Assembly: GCF_903853455.1 (NCBI RefSeq)
Contig: NZ_CAINTR010000064.1
Coordinates: forward strand, 62,001-126,000
Direction of reading: 5' to 3'
DNA length: 64,000 nt
Source of the DNA: an uncultured Magnetospirillum sp.
GTDB taxonomy: Bacteria; Pseudomonadota; Alphaproteobacteria; Rhodospirillales; Magnetospirillaceae
In this document: positions 1 through 9,817 of the stretch, one piece after another
How the letters are laid out: each line of letters opens with the position of its first letter
Numbering within the stretch: position 1 is the stretch's first letter
The notes under the pieces: generated by a model
The model's input: only the letters and a program-made list of their open reading frames with translations
Databases searched by the model: none
Told to the model about the DNA's origin: nothing
Made by a program: the position numbers and the translations under genes

Positions 1-1601
<1,601 letters not shown>

Positions 1602-1603
1602 CG

Positions 1604-1621
1604 GGCGGGCTTCGGCCCGCC
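1604..1621 (+). terminator. GC hairpin with UUCG loop after the helicase gene
   Basis: A 7-bp perfect GC stem (GGCGGGC / GCCCGCC) closes a TTCG tetraloop just after the helicase stop codon. No T-tract follows, so it may stabilise the mRNA 3' end or act as a weak terminator rather than a full intrinsic one. Confidence 0.4.
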
Positions 1622-1643
1622 ACCCAATCAGGGAGATGCAGCG

Positions 1644-1883
1644 ATGCAGACCATCTTCGTCCAGGTGAAATGCGAACTGGGTCGCGCCTATCTGGTCGCC
1701 GACGAAGCCGTCGATATCGAGCAGGTGTCGGAGGTGCATTCCATCTCCGGCCAGTACGACCTGATGCTGAAATGCTATCTCGACGACGGTGTCGATCTCG
1801 GCCAGTTCGTGGTCGATACCATCCAGAAGCTGCCCGGCGTCAAGGACACCTTCACCCTGATCGCCTTCAAGGCCTTCTCCTGA
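1644..1883 (+). CDS. Stand-alone Lrp/AsnC ligand-binding (RAM) domain protein
   Basis: A 79-residue protein made only of the alpha-beta RAM domain found at the C-terminus of Lrp/AsnC regulators. It has the typical hydrophobic strand (FVQVKCELG), the VHSISGQYDLML segment and the VKDTFTLIAFK C-terminal strand. There is no helix-turn-helix, so it cannot bind DNA like Lrp. Such stand-alone domains form dimers or octamers, may bind amino acids and may modulate full-length Lrp proteins. It begins at an ATG 8 bases after GGGAG. Family assignment is strong; the ligand is unknown. Confidence 0.85.
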   Translation: MQTIFVQVKCELGRAYLVADEAVDIEQVSEVHSISGQYDLMLKCYLDDGVDLGQFVVDTIQKLPGVKDTFTLIAFKAFS

Positions 1884-1897
1884 TCGAATTCTTTTCC

Positions 1898-1929
1898 CTC
1901 GTCACTCCCGCTTTCGCGGGAGTGACGAG
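1898..1929. repeat. Extragenic palindrome (perfect 14-bp inverted repeat)
   Basis: Two perfect 14-bp arms (1898-1911 and 1916-1929) surround a TTTC loop. The core GTCACTCCCGC...GCGGGAGTGAC resembles a short palindrome scattered between genes in many proteobacteria. It lies 15 bases after a stop codon and could also end transcription, although no T-run follows. Only one copy of this exact unit was noticed in the window. Confidence 0.7.
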
Positions 1930-2132
1930 GGGTGGGAAACCGTCAACAGCCCCCCCTGCCCTCCGCCGCCCCGTCCGGGTGGACCCTAACCTATCCACAA
2001 GATATTGCCGTCACCCTCCCCCTGGGTGTTCCTTCGCTTGACCCGGCCGCCCACTATCGGCGAAAAGCAGAATGCGAGCAGGGTGAACCGCGCGGCATGC
2101 CCGATGTTCACCGCTAGGGAGGCCAAAGGCGA

Positions 2133-3107
2133 ATGACTCATCATCACGACCAGCGCGTCGATTGCCGCGCCATCGGAGCCTATGACCTGCGCAAGGCCAC
2201 CGAGGCCGCCGCCCGCGCCGCCTATGAATGGATCGGCCGCGGCGACAAGGCCCAGGGTGACCATGCGGCGGTGGCGGCCATGTGGGCCGAACTGAACGCC
2301 CTGCCGCTCGACGGCCTGATGCTGGTGGGCGAAGGCCCCCGTTCCGAGATCAGCATGCTCTATCACGGCCAACGCTTCGGCGACGAAGCCGCGACGCCGG
2401 TCTGGGACCTGGCGGTCGATCCGGTGGAGGGAACCAGCTTCCTGGCCAAGGGCATGACCAACGCCATGGCGGTGGTGGCCATGGCGCCGCACGGCACCCT
2501 GTTCGATCCCGCCCCGGCTTTCTATATGGAGAAGCTGGCGGCACCGCCGGCCGCCAAGGGCAAGATCGATCCCACCGCACCGGTGGAGGTGCGGCTGAAG
2601 CAATTGTCCGAGGCACTGGACAAGCCCATGGACGAGATGACCATCTACGTCATCGAAAAGCCGCGCCACAAGGCGCTGGTCGAGGCCATCCACGCCGCCG
2701 GCGCCCGCGTGGCGCTGTATCCCGCCGGCGACGTGGCGGGCGCCCTGATGGCCGCCATTCCCGGCTCGGGGATCGATGCCCTGATGGGCACCGGCGGCAC
2801 CCCGGAAGGCATGCTGTCGGCCATCGCCATCCGCGCCATGGGCGGCGAGTTCATGGCCCGCATCGACCCGCAACTGGCTTCGGAGCAGACCGCCGTCGAA
2901 GCCGCCGGCATGGACACCAACCGCTGGCGCATGCTCGACGAGTTGGTGCGCTCCGACGACGTGGTGTTCTGTGCCACCGGCATCACCACCGGCCTGCTGT
3001 TCGACGGCGTCGAGCGCTCGGGCGGCATGGAGAAGACCCAGACCCTGATGATCGGCGGCGATGCCGGTCAACGCCAGATGCTGACCTCCTGGCACAAGCG
3101 CGGATAA
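2133..3107 (+). CDS. glpX: Fructose-1,6-bisphosphatase class II
   Basis: Hydrolyses fructose 1,6-bisphosphate (in some relatives also sedoheptulose 1,7-bisphosphate) in gluconeogenesis and the Calvin cycle. The protein has 324 residues, the usual GlpX length. Visible hallmarks are GEGPRSE at about 66-72, the metal and phosphate site WDLAVDPVEGTS at 91-102, and the glycine-rich GTGGTPEGMLSAIA segment, which is typical of GlpX. The start ATG follows GGGAGG by 10 bases. It is followed on the same strand by transketolase, aldolase and epimerase, which suggests a role in sugar-phosphate regeneration. No RuBisCO or phosphoribulokinase gene lies in this window. Confidence 0.95.
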   Translation: MTHHHDQRVDCRAIGAYDLRKATEAAARAAYEWIGRGDKAQGDHAAVAAMWAELNALPLDGLMLVGEGPRSEISMLYHGQRFGDEAATPVWDLAVDPVEGTSFLAKGMTNAMAVVAMAPHGTLFDPAPAFYMEKLAAPPAAKGKIDPTAPVEVRLKQLSEALDKPMDEMTIYVIEKPRHKALVEAIHAAGARVALYPAGDVAGALMAAIPGSGIDALMGTGGTPEGMLSAIAIRAMGGEFMARIDPQLASEQTAVEAAGMDTNRWRMLDELVRSDDVVFCATGITTGLLFDGVERSGGMEKTQTLMIGGDAGQRQMLTSWHKRG

Positions 3108-3144
3108 GCTTTTTTCTTTCACTTTCCAGAGCAAGGACCGTTCG

Positions 3145-5136
3145 ATGACCGCTCAGGCCACCCACGCCGAAATGGCAAACGCCATCCGTTTCCTGTCCAT
3201 GGACGCCGTCGAGAAGGCCAAGTCCGGCCATCCCGGCATGCCCATGGGCATGGCCGACGTGGCGACGGTGCTGTTCTCGCGCTTCCTGAAATTCGACGCC
3301 AAGGCGCCGAAATGGGCGGATCGCGACCGCTTCGTGCTGTCGGCCGGCCACGGCTCCATGCTGCTCTATTCGCTGGGCTATCTGACCGGCTTCGAGGATC
3401 TGGACATCGAGCAGATCAAGAATTTCCGCCAGATGGGCTACCGCACCGCCGGCCATCCCGAATTCGGTCACGTCGCCATCGCCGACACCACCACCGGCCC
3501 GCTGGGTCAGGGCATCACCAACGCGGTGGGTTTCGCCCTGGCGGAGAAGATGCAGGCGGCGCGCCATGGCAAGTCCGTGGTCGATCACTACACCTATGTC
3601 ATCGCCGGTGACGGCTGCCTGATGGAGGGCATCAGCCACGAAGCCATCTCCATGGCCGGCCATTGGGGCCTGGAAAAACTGATCGTGCTGTGGGACGACA
3701 ACCATATCTGTATCGACGGCGACACCTCGGTGTCGGTGTCCGACGACCAGTTGGCCCGCTTCGCCGCCTCCAACTGGGATGTCTGCCGCGTCGATGGCCA
3801 CGACCCGGAATCCATCGCCAAGGCCATCGAGGCGGCGCGCCAGAGCAACCGCCCCAGCCTGATCGCCTGCAAGACCGTCATCGGCTATGGCGCCCCCACC
3901 AAGGCCGGCAGCGAGAAGACCCACGGCGCCCCCCTGGGCGCCGACGAAATCGCCGGGGCGCGGGCCAAGCTGAACTGGCCCCATGCGCCGTTCGAGGTTC
4001 CCGCCCATGTCCTGAACGCCTGGCGCATCGCCGGCGCGCGCGGCGCCACCGAACGCGCCGCCTGGGACAAGCGTCTCGCCGCCCATCCGGCCAAGGCCGA
4101 ATTCGAGCGCACCAATGCCGGCACCCTGCCGGAAAGCTGGAAGCAGGCGGTCAGCGCCTTCAAGCGCAAGGCCTCGGCCGAGCAGCCCAAATGGGCCACC
4201 CGCAAGGCCAGCCAGGAAGCGCTGGAGGCCCTGACCCCGGCCATCCCCGAGATGATCGGCGGCTCGGCCGACCTCACCCACTCCAACCTGACCATCACCA
4301 AGGCCACCAAGTCGGTGACGCCGGCCGACTTCTCCGGCCGCTACATCCATTACGGCGTGCGCGAACACGGCATGGCGGCGGTGATGAACGGCCTCGCCCT
4401 GCATGGCGGCTTCATCCCCTATGGCGGCACCTTCCTGATCTTCGCCAACTATCTGTGGCCGGCGCTGCGCATGAGCGCCATGATGGGGCAGCGGGTGATC
4501 TACGTTCTGACCCACGATTCCATCGGCCTGGGCGAGGACGGCCCCACCCACCAGCCCATCGAGACCGTCGCGGCGCTGCGCGCCACCCCCAACGTGCTGG
4601 TGTTCCGTCCCTGCGACCCGGTGGAGACCATGGAGGCCTACGAGGCCGCCCTGGAGAACACCACCGGCCCCAGCGTCCTGGCCCTGTCGCGCCAGAACCT
4701 GCCGACGCTGCGCACCGAACACACCGAGGAGAACCGCACCGCGCGGGGCGCCTATGTTCTGTCCGAGGCCCCCAAGTCGGCCAATGGGGCCAAGCGTCAG
4801 GTGACCATCCTGGCTACCGGCTCGGAGGTCAGCCTGGCCCTGGACGCCCAGAAACTGCTGGCCGACAAGGGCGTCGGCGCCGCCGTGGTGTCCATGCCGT
4901 GCTGGGAGTTGTTCGAACGCCAGCCGAAGGAGTATCGTTGTTCCGTACTGGGAGAAGGAACCGTCCGCGTCGCCGTCGAGGCGCTGGGGACCTTCGGCTG
5001 GGAGCGCTGGGTCGGAGAGGACGGTGCCATCATCGGCATGTCCGGGTTCGGCGCCTCGGCCCCGGCCGAAAAGCTGTACGAACACTTCGGCATCACCGCG
5101 GGTGCGGTGGCCGACGCGGCTCTGGCCCGTCTGTAA
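3145..5136 (+). CDS. tkt: Transketolase
   Basis: Thiamine-diphosphate enzyme that moves two-carbon ketol units between sugar phosphates in the pentose phosphate and Calvin pathways. At 663 residues it is full length. The substrate-binding SGHPG motif is at 27-31, and the TPP/Mg motif GDGCLMEG...N starts at about residue 155. The pyrimidine-domain signature YGVREHGMAAVMNG and the phosphate-binding HDSIGLGEDGPTHQP follow. It starts 37 bases after glpX and ends 41 bases before fba, so the three genes look co-transcribed. An AAGGA ribosome site precedes the ATG. Confidence 0.97.
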   Translation: MTAQATHAEMANAIRFLSMDAVEKAKSGHPGMPMGMADVATVLFSRFLKFDAKAPKWADRDRFVLSAGHGSMLLYSLGYLTGFEDLDIEQIKNFRQMGYRTAGHPEFGHVAIADTTTGPLGQGITNAVGFALAEKMQAARHGKSVVDHYTYVIAGDGCLMEGISHEAISMAGHWGLEKLIVLWDDNHICIDGDTSVSVSDDQLARFAASNWDVCRVDGHDPESIAKAIEAARQSNRPSLIACKTVIGYGAPTKAGSEKTHGAPLGADEIAGARAKLNWPHAPFEVPAHVLNAWRIAGARGATERAAWDKRLAAHPAKAEFERTNAGTLPESWKQAVSAFKRKASAEQPKWATRKASQEALEALTPAIPEMIGGSADLTHSNLTITKATKSVTPADFSGRYIHYGVREHGMAAVMNGLALHGGFIPYGGTFLIFANYLWPALRMSAMMGQRVIYVLTHDSIGLGEDGPTHQPIETVAALRATPNVLVFRPCDPVETMEAYEAALENTTGPSVLALSRQNLPTLRTEHTEENRTARGAYVLSEAPKSANGAKRQVTILATGSEVSLALDAQKLLADKGVGAAVVSMPCWELFERQPKEYRCSVLGEGTVRVAVEALGTFGWERWVGEDGAIIGMSGFGASAPAEKLYEHFGITAGAVADAALARL

Positions 5137-5177
5137 CGGGTCGGCCGGCACGAACGCCAAGTAGGAGATAAGAACAG

Positions 5178-6242
5178 ATGTCTCTCGTTTCATTGCGCCA
5201 GCTCCTCGATCACGCCGCCGAGCATGGCTATGGCATCCCCGCGTTCAACGTGAACAACATGGAGCAGGTCAAGGCGATCATGGAGGCCGCTTCGGCCACC
5301 AACAGCCCGGTGATCCTGCAAGCCTCGGCCGGCGCCCGCAAATACGCCGGCGAAGCCTTCCTGCGTCACCTGATCCTCGCCGCCATCGAATCCTACCCCG
5401 ACATTCCGGTCTGTATGCACCAGGATCACGGCACCTCGCCGGCCATCAACGTGCGCGCCATCCAGTCGGGCTTCTCGTCGGTGATGATGGACGGCTCGCT
5501 CAAGGAAGACGGCAAGACCCCGTCCAGCTGGGACTACAACGTCGATGTCACCAAGCGGGTGGTCGATATCGCCCATGCCTGCGGCGTCTCGGTGGAAGGT
5601 GAGCTGGGCTGCCTGGGCTCGCTGGAAAGCGGCATGGCGGGCGAGGAGGACGGCGTCGGCGCCGCCGGCAAACTGGACCACTCCCAGCTGCTGACCGACC
5701 CCAACGAGGCCGCCGAGTTCGTCAAGCTGACCCAGGTGGACGCCCTGGCCATCGCCATTGGCACCAGCCACGGCGCCTACAAGTTCACCCGTCCGCCCAC
5801 CGGCGAAGTGCTGGCGATCAAGCGGGTCAAGGAGATCCACGCCCGCATCCCCAACACCCATCTGGTGATGCACGGCTCCTCGTCGGTGCCGCAGGATTGG
5901 CTGGAGATCATCAACAATTACGGCGGCGATCTCGGCCAGACCTATGGCGTGCCGGTCGCGGAAATCGTCGAGGGCATCAAGCACGGCGTGCGCAAGATCA
6001 ACATCGACACCGATCTGCGCATGGCCTCCACCGGCTCGATCCGCAAGTTCTTCAAGGACGAGCCCAAGAAGTTCGACCCGCGCGAATACCTCAAGCTCAC
6101 CATCGCCGCCATGTCCGGGATCTGCAAGGCCCGCTACGAAGCCTTCGGCACCGCCGGCAACGCCTCCAAGATCAAGGTCGTCAACCTTGAGAACATGAGC
6201 GGCCGCTACGCCAAGGGCGAACTGGCCCCCAAGATCCAGTAG
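5178..6242 (+). CDS. fba: Fructose-bisphosphate aldolase class II, CBB type
   Basis: Zinc-dependent aldolase that joins dihydroxyacetone phosphate with glyceraldehyde 3-phosphate, or with erythrose 4-phosphate in the Calvin cycle. The 354-residue protein shows the metal-binding MHQDHGTS at about 80-87, the insertion [20 protein letters not shown] typical of the CbbA subgroup, GTSHGAYKF, and [10 protein letters not shown] with the third zinc histidine. An AGGAGAT ribosome site lies just before the ATG. It is the third gene of the glpX-tkt-fba block. Confidence 0.96.
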   Translation: MSLVSLRQLLDHAAEHGYGIPAFNVNNMEQVKAIMEAASATNSPVILQASAGARKYAGEAFLRHLILAAIESYPDIPVCMHQDHGTSPAINVRAIQSGFSSVMMDGSLKEDGKTPSSWDYNVDVTKRVVDIAHACGVSVEGELGCLGSLESGMAGEEDGVGAAGKLDHSQLLTDPNEAAEFVKLTQVDALAIAIGTSHGAYKFTRPPTGEVLAIKRVKEIHARIPNTHLVMHGSSSVPQDWLEIINNYGGDLGQTYGVPVAEIVEGIKHGVRKINIDTDLRMASTGSIRKFFKDEPKKFDPREYLKLTIAAMSGICKARYEAFGTAGNASKIKVVNLENMSGRYAKGELAPKIQ

Positions 6243-6256
6243 GCCGTAGGAAGAAG

Positions 6257-6380
6257 CCCTCTCCCAGCGGGAGAGGGTGGCCCACAGGGCCGGGTGAGGG
6301 AGAGAGGCGTCCGCTCAACGGGTGCTTCCGTGGACGCGCATCCCCCTCACCCCCGCCCCTCTCCCGGGAAGGGAGAGGGG
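6257..6380. repeat. Pair of REP-like extragenic repeats in inverted orientation
   Basis: The fba-rpe gap holds two related units facing each other. Unit one has a 9-bp stem (6257-6265 with 6269-6277), a GGCCC/GGGCC stem and then GGGTGAGGG (6292-6300). Unit two starts with the complementary CCCTCACCC near 6344 and has a 10-bp stem (6356-6365 with 6371-6380). The motif family CCCTCTCCC...GGGTGAGGG is dispersed between genes in many proteobacteria. The whole element could fold into one long hairpin within the fba-rpe transcript and may lower or protect expression. Confidence 0.8.
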
Positions 6381-6412
6381 GGGACATAATAAACGCAGGG
6401 AGAAGCACGCCC

Positions 6413-7069
6413 ATGACCGTGAAGATCGCCCCCTCCATCCTGTCCGCCGATTTCGCCCGCCTGGGAGAAGAGGTCAAGGCCATCGACGAGGCCGGTTGCG
6501 ACTGGGTCCACATCGACGTCATGGACGGCCATTTCGTCCCCAACCTGACCTTCGGCCCGGCCATCATCAAGGCGGTGCGGCCCTATACCAAGAAGGTGTT
6601 CGACGTCCACCTGATGATCGACCCGGCCCAGCCCTATCTCGAGGACTACGCCAAGGCCGGCGCCGACATCATCACCGTCCACGCCGAGGCCGACCGCCAC
6701 ATCGACCGCTCGCTGCAACTCATCCGATCCCTGGGCAAGAAGGCCGGCCTGTCGCTCAACCCGGCCACCCCGGAAAGCGTCATCGAATACGTGCTCGACA
6801 AGCTCGACCTGATCCTGGTGATGAGCGTCAACCCCGGCTTCGGCGGCCAGAGCTTCATCGAAAGCCAATTGGACAAGATCGCCCGCATCCGCACGATGAT
6901 CGGGACCCGCCCCATCGACCTCCAGGTGGACGGCGGCGTCACCGCCGACAACGCCCACCGCGTCGTCGCCGCCGGCGCCAACGTCCTGGTGGCTGGCTCG
7001 GCGGTGTTCAAGACCAAGGACTATGCCAGTAACATGGCGGCGATCCGGGGCTCGAAGGCGGCGGCCTGA
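6413..7069 (+). CDS. rpe: Ribulose-phosphate 3-epimerase
   Basis: Interconverts ribulose 5-phosphate and xylulose 5-phosphate. At 218 residues it is the usual length of this TIM-barrel enzyme. Visible are [12 protein letters not shown] at the N-terminus, the active-site [12 protein letters not shown] at about 33-44, [17 protein letters not shown], and the C-terminal phosphate-binding VDGGV and AGSAVF. A GGGAG ribosome site lies upstream. It is the last gene of the sugar-phosphate block and is followed by an intrinsic terminator. Confidence 0.97.
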   Translation: MTVKIAPSILSADFARLGEEVKAIDEAGCDWVHIDVMDGHFVPNLTFGPAIIKAVRPYTKKVFDVHLMIDPAQPYLEDYAKAGADIITVHAEADRHIDRSLQLIRSLGKKAGLSLNPATPESVIEYVLDKLDLILVMSVNPGFGGQSFIESQLDKIARIRTMIGTRPIDLQVDGGVTADNAHRVVAAGANVLVAGSAVFKTKDYASNMAAIRGSKAAA

Positions 7070-7104
7070 TTCGCGAGGATGTGACAAACATCAAGCAGGC
7101 GGTG

Positions 7105-7132
7105 GCGACCGGCGATCCGGTCGCTTTCGTTT
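7105..7132 (+). terminator. Intrinsic terminator after rpe
   Basis: Perfect 8-bp stem GCGACCGG (7105-7112) / CCGGTCGC (7117-7124) with a 4-base loop, followed by TTTCGTTT. It separates the sugar-phosphate genes from the phosphate regulon. Confidence 0.75.
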
Positions 7133-7230
7133 GCGTGGCGAAACGGCAAATCGTCATTTTTGCTCCCTGACTTTAACCATCTTCGCGGTCTGTGAAGCGC
7201 GGACCTCCGCCGGTTTGGCCGAGTTAGGCG

Positions 7231-7286
7231 CTGTCACAAAACCTTCACAGTTCTGTCGCGGAGGTGTAACAGAGCCTCGCTATGGT
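7231..7286 (+). promoter_or_regulatory. PhoB box (three 7-bp repeats) and likely -10 of the pst promoter
   Basis: CTGTCAC at 7231, CCTTCAC at 7242 and CTGTCGC at 7253 are direct repeats with exact 11-bp spacing, the known PhoB binding pattern. A TATGGT hexamer at 7281-7286 sits where a -10 element should be if the last repeat replaces the -35. The box ends about 80 bases before the pstS start codon. The pattern is seen directly; activation by the phoB product of this same cluster is inferred. Confidence 0.85.
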
Positions 7287-7339
7287 GGCGCGGTGGAAGC
7301 CCCCCTTCCCATCGATTTCGCTCGCTCCATGGAGGACTC

Positions 7340-8365
7340 ATGATCAGGAAGACCATCGCCGTAGCCGCCGTCGCGGTTGCCGCCGTCGCCATGACCGGCA
7401 CCGCCCACGCCCGCGACCAGATTCGCATCGTCGGCTCGTCAACCGTGTATCCGTTCTCCACCGCCGTCGCCGAACAGTTCGGCAAGGGCGGAAAATTCAA
7501 GACCCCCGTCGTCGAGAGCACCGGAACCGGCGGCGGCATGCGGCTGTTCTGCTCCGGTGTCGGCGAGAACTTCCCTGACATCACCAATGCGTCGCGCCGC
7601 ATCACCACGTCCGAGTTCGAGAACTGCACCAAGAACGGCGTCACCGGCATCACCGAAGTGATCGTCGGCTTCGACGGCATCGTCTTCATCAACGCCAAGG
7701 CGGGTCCCAAGTTCACCCTGACCCGTGAGCAGATCTACAAGGCGACCGCCAAGGACGTGCCGGTCGGCGGCAAGCTGGTTCCCAATCCCTACAAGGCCTG
7801 GAGCGAGATCGACCCGTCGCTGCCCAAGGAACCGATCCTGGTCTATGGCCCGGCCCCGAACCACGGCACCCGCGACGCCTATGTCGAACTGGTTCTCGAT
7901 CCGGCCTGTGAGCATCAGCCAGTGATCGAGGCGCTGGACAAGGACGCCAAGAAGAAGGCCTGCCAGACCGTCCGCGAAGACGGCGCCTGGGTCGAGGTGT
8001 CGGAGAACTACACGGTGATCCAGCAGAAGATCACCTCCAATCCGGCCGCCGTCGGCGTGATCACCTTCAGCTATCTCGAGCAGAACGGCGACAAGGTCCA
8101 GGGCGCGACGGTGGACGGCAAGACCGCCAGCTTCGAGAGCATCGCCAATGGCACCTACCCGGTATCGCGGCCGCTGTTCTTCTACATCAAGAAGCAGCAT
8201 GTGGCCATGATCCCCGGCATCAAGGAATACATCGCCGAGTTCACCTCGGACAAGGCCTGGGGCAAGGAAGGCTATCTGGCCGACAAGGGCCTGATCGCGT
8301 CCCCCGACGCCGCGCGCAAGGAGCAGGCAGCCAATGCCAAGGCTCTGAACGACATGAAGATGTAA
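7340..8365 (+). CDS. pstS: Phosphate ABC transporter, periplasmic binding protein
   Basis: Captures inorganic phosphate in the periplasm and delivers it to PstCAB. The 341-residue precursor starts with a clear Sec signal peptide (MIRK, a hydrophobic stretch, cleavage after TAHA at about 24). The mature part opens with DQIRIVGSSTVYPFS, the phosphate-binding loop of PstS, followed by STGTGGGMRLFC and NASRRI. GGAGG lies just before the ATG. The upstream PhoB box and the downstream hairpin suggest that pstS mRNA is made in excess of the membrane components. Confidence 0.96.
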   Translation: MIRKTIAVAAVAVAAVAMTGTAHARDQIRIVGSSTVYPFSTAVAEQFGKGGKFKTPVVESTGTGGGMRLFCSGVGENFPDITNASRRITTSEFENCTKNGVTGITEVIVGFDGIVFINAKAGPKFTLTREQIYKATAKDVPVGGKLVPNPYKAWSEIDPSLPKEPILVYGPAPNHGTRDAYVELVLDPACEHQPVIEALDKDAKKKACQTVREDGAWVEVSENYTVIQQKITSNPAAVGVITFSYLEQNGDKVQGATVDGKTASFESIANGTYPVSRPLFFYIKKQHVAMIPGIKEYIAEFTSDKAWGKEGYLADKGLIASPDAARKEQAANAKALNDMKM

Positions 8366-8371
8366 GATGGC

Positions 8372-8410
8372 GTGAGGGGGGCCGGGTCCCGGCCCCCCTC
8401 ACACTTTTTT
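8372..8410 (+). terminator. Strong hairpin and T-tract between pstS and pstC
   Basis: A GC-rich inverted repeat (8372-8386 with 8388-8402, effectively about 14 bp with a tiny loop) is followed by ACTTTTTT. It is a classic intrinsic terminator placed 6 bases after the pstS stop. Because pstC has no separate visible promoter, partial read-through would give high PstS and lower PstCAB-PhoU-PhoB. Confidence 0.85.
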
Positions 8411-8443
8411 GGTTTCTTTCGCAGATTTCAGGCGCCGCTCCCC

Positions 8444-9817
8444 ATGCAGACTCTGACACTTGCCGCCATCCTGCTGCTGCTGTCGTCCTTCGCTTTCCGC
8501 TTGGGACGCAAGCGCGCCTTCGCCGTCTCGGCCCATGAGCCGCGTTCGCTTCACTCCCTGCCGGGATATTACGGCTCGTGGGTGGCGTTGTGGTGCGGCT
8601 TGCCCGCCTTCGCGGTTCTGGTCGCCTGGCTGGTGCTGGAACCGACCGTGGTCCGGGAACTGGTGATCTCCGACCTGCCGGCCGCCATGCAGGCGCTGCC
8701 CTCCGACAACATCGACGTCCTGATCAACGAAGTGCGCAACGCGGCCCAGGGCCACGCCACCACCAACCCCGACCTTGCCGCCGCCGCCGACCACTACACC
8801 CATCTGCGCCAGATCGGCTTTGCCGCCGTCGCCGTGGTTTCGGTGGCCATCGCCCTGGCGGGAGCGGCCTTTGCCTATCGCCGCATCGAGCCGGCCCTGC
8901 GAGCCCGCCCCCGGGTGGAGGCCTCGATCAATGTCTTCCTGGTGGCCAGTTCGACGGTCGCCATCTTCACCACCATCGGCATCGTCCTGTCGCTGCTGTT
9001 CGAGTCGCTGCGCTTTTTCCATATGGTGAATTTCTTCGATTTCCTGTTCGGGCTCAGTTGGAGCCCCCAGATGGCCACCCGCTCCGACCAGGTGGGCAGC
9101 TCCGGCGCCTTCGGCATGATCCCGCTGTTCACCGGCACCATGCTGATCAGCCTGATCTCCATGGTGGTCGCTCTGCCGCTGGGCCTGTTCTCGGCCATCT
9201 ACATGTCCGAATACGCCCAGCCCAGGATCCGGGCGGTGGCCAAGCCGGCGCTGGAGATCCTGGCCGGCATCCCCACCGTGGTGTTCGGCTTCTTCGCCGT
9301 GATCACGGTCGCGCCGCTGATCCGCACCGCCGGCGCCATGTTCGGCCTGTCGGTCGCCTCCGAAAGCGCCCTGGCGGCCGGCTTCGTCATGGGCATCACC
9401 CTGATCCCGCTGATCTCGTCGCTGTCCGACGACGTCATCACCGCCGTGCCCCAATCCCTGCGCGAAGGCGCCTTCGGCCTCGGCGCCACCCGGTCGGAGA
9501 CCATCCGCCAAGTGGTGCTGCCCGCAGCATTGCCCGGCATCGTCGGCGGCGTGCTGCTGGCGGTGTCGCGCGCCATCGGCGAAACCATGATCGTGGTGAT
9601 GGCCGCCGGACTGTCGGCCAAGCTGACCTTCAATCCGCTGGAAGCGGTGACCACGGTGACGGTTCAGATCGTCACCCTGCTGGTGGGCGACACCGAATTC
9701 GACAGCCCAAAGACACTGGCGGCTTTCGCGCTTGGCCTGATGCTGTTCGCCATCACGCTGGGCTTGAACGTCGTCGCCCTTCATATCGTTCAGAAATACC
9801 GGGAAAAGTATGACTGA
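8444..9817 (+). CDS. pstC: Phosphate ABC transporter permease PstC, extended form
   Basis: Inner-membrane permease subunit of the phosphate importer. I choose the ATG at 8444 (457 residues), because the earlier in-frame GTG at 8372 lies inside the terminator hairpin. The C-terminal half is a normal PstC with the EAA loop near SLREGAFGLGATRSETIRQVVLP. The first 200 residues add transmembrane segments and a periplasmic stretch like the DUF3708 extension known in alphaproteobacterial PstC. Ordinary PstC has about 320 residues. Its end overlaps the pstA start by 8 bases. No good ribosome site is seen at 8444, so the exact start is moderately certain. Confidence 0.92.
   Translation: MQTLTLAAILLLLSSFAFRLGRKRAFAVSAHEPRSLHSLPGYYGSWVALWCGLPAFAVLVAWLVLEPTVVRELVISDLPAAMQALPSDNIDVLINEVRNAAQGHATTNPDLAAAADHYTHLRQIGFAAVAVVSVAIALAGAAFAYRRIEPALRARPRVEASINVFLVASSTVAIFTTIGIVLSLLFESLRFFHMVNFFDFLFGLSWSPQMATRSDQVGSSGAFGMIPLFTGTMLISLISMVVALPLGLFSAIYMSEYAQPRIRAVAKPALEILAGIPTVVFGFFAVITVAPLIRTAGAMFGLSVASESALAAGFVMGITLIPLISSLSDDVITAVPQSLREGAFGLGATRSETIRQVVLPAALPGIVGGVLLAVSRAIGETMIVVMAAGLSAKLTFNPLEAVTTVTVQIVTLLVGDTEFDSPKTLAAFALGLMLFAITLGLNVVALHIVQKYREKYD

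Noticed and set aside
2983-5193. A 736-residue minus-strand frame opposite transketolase
   Set aside because: The protein is low-complexity with no domain; transketolase on the other strand is unambiguous.
2133-7069. A complete Calvin cycle operon
   Set aside because: No RuBisCO, phosphoribulokinase or CbbR gene is in the window; the four enzymes also serve gluconeogenesis and the pentose phosphate pathway.
8372-8443. GTG at 8372 as the pstC start
   Set aside because: It lies inside the terminator hairpin and would add a non-conserved RGAGSRPPS stretch; the ATG at 8444 gives a membrane helix N-terminus.
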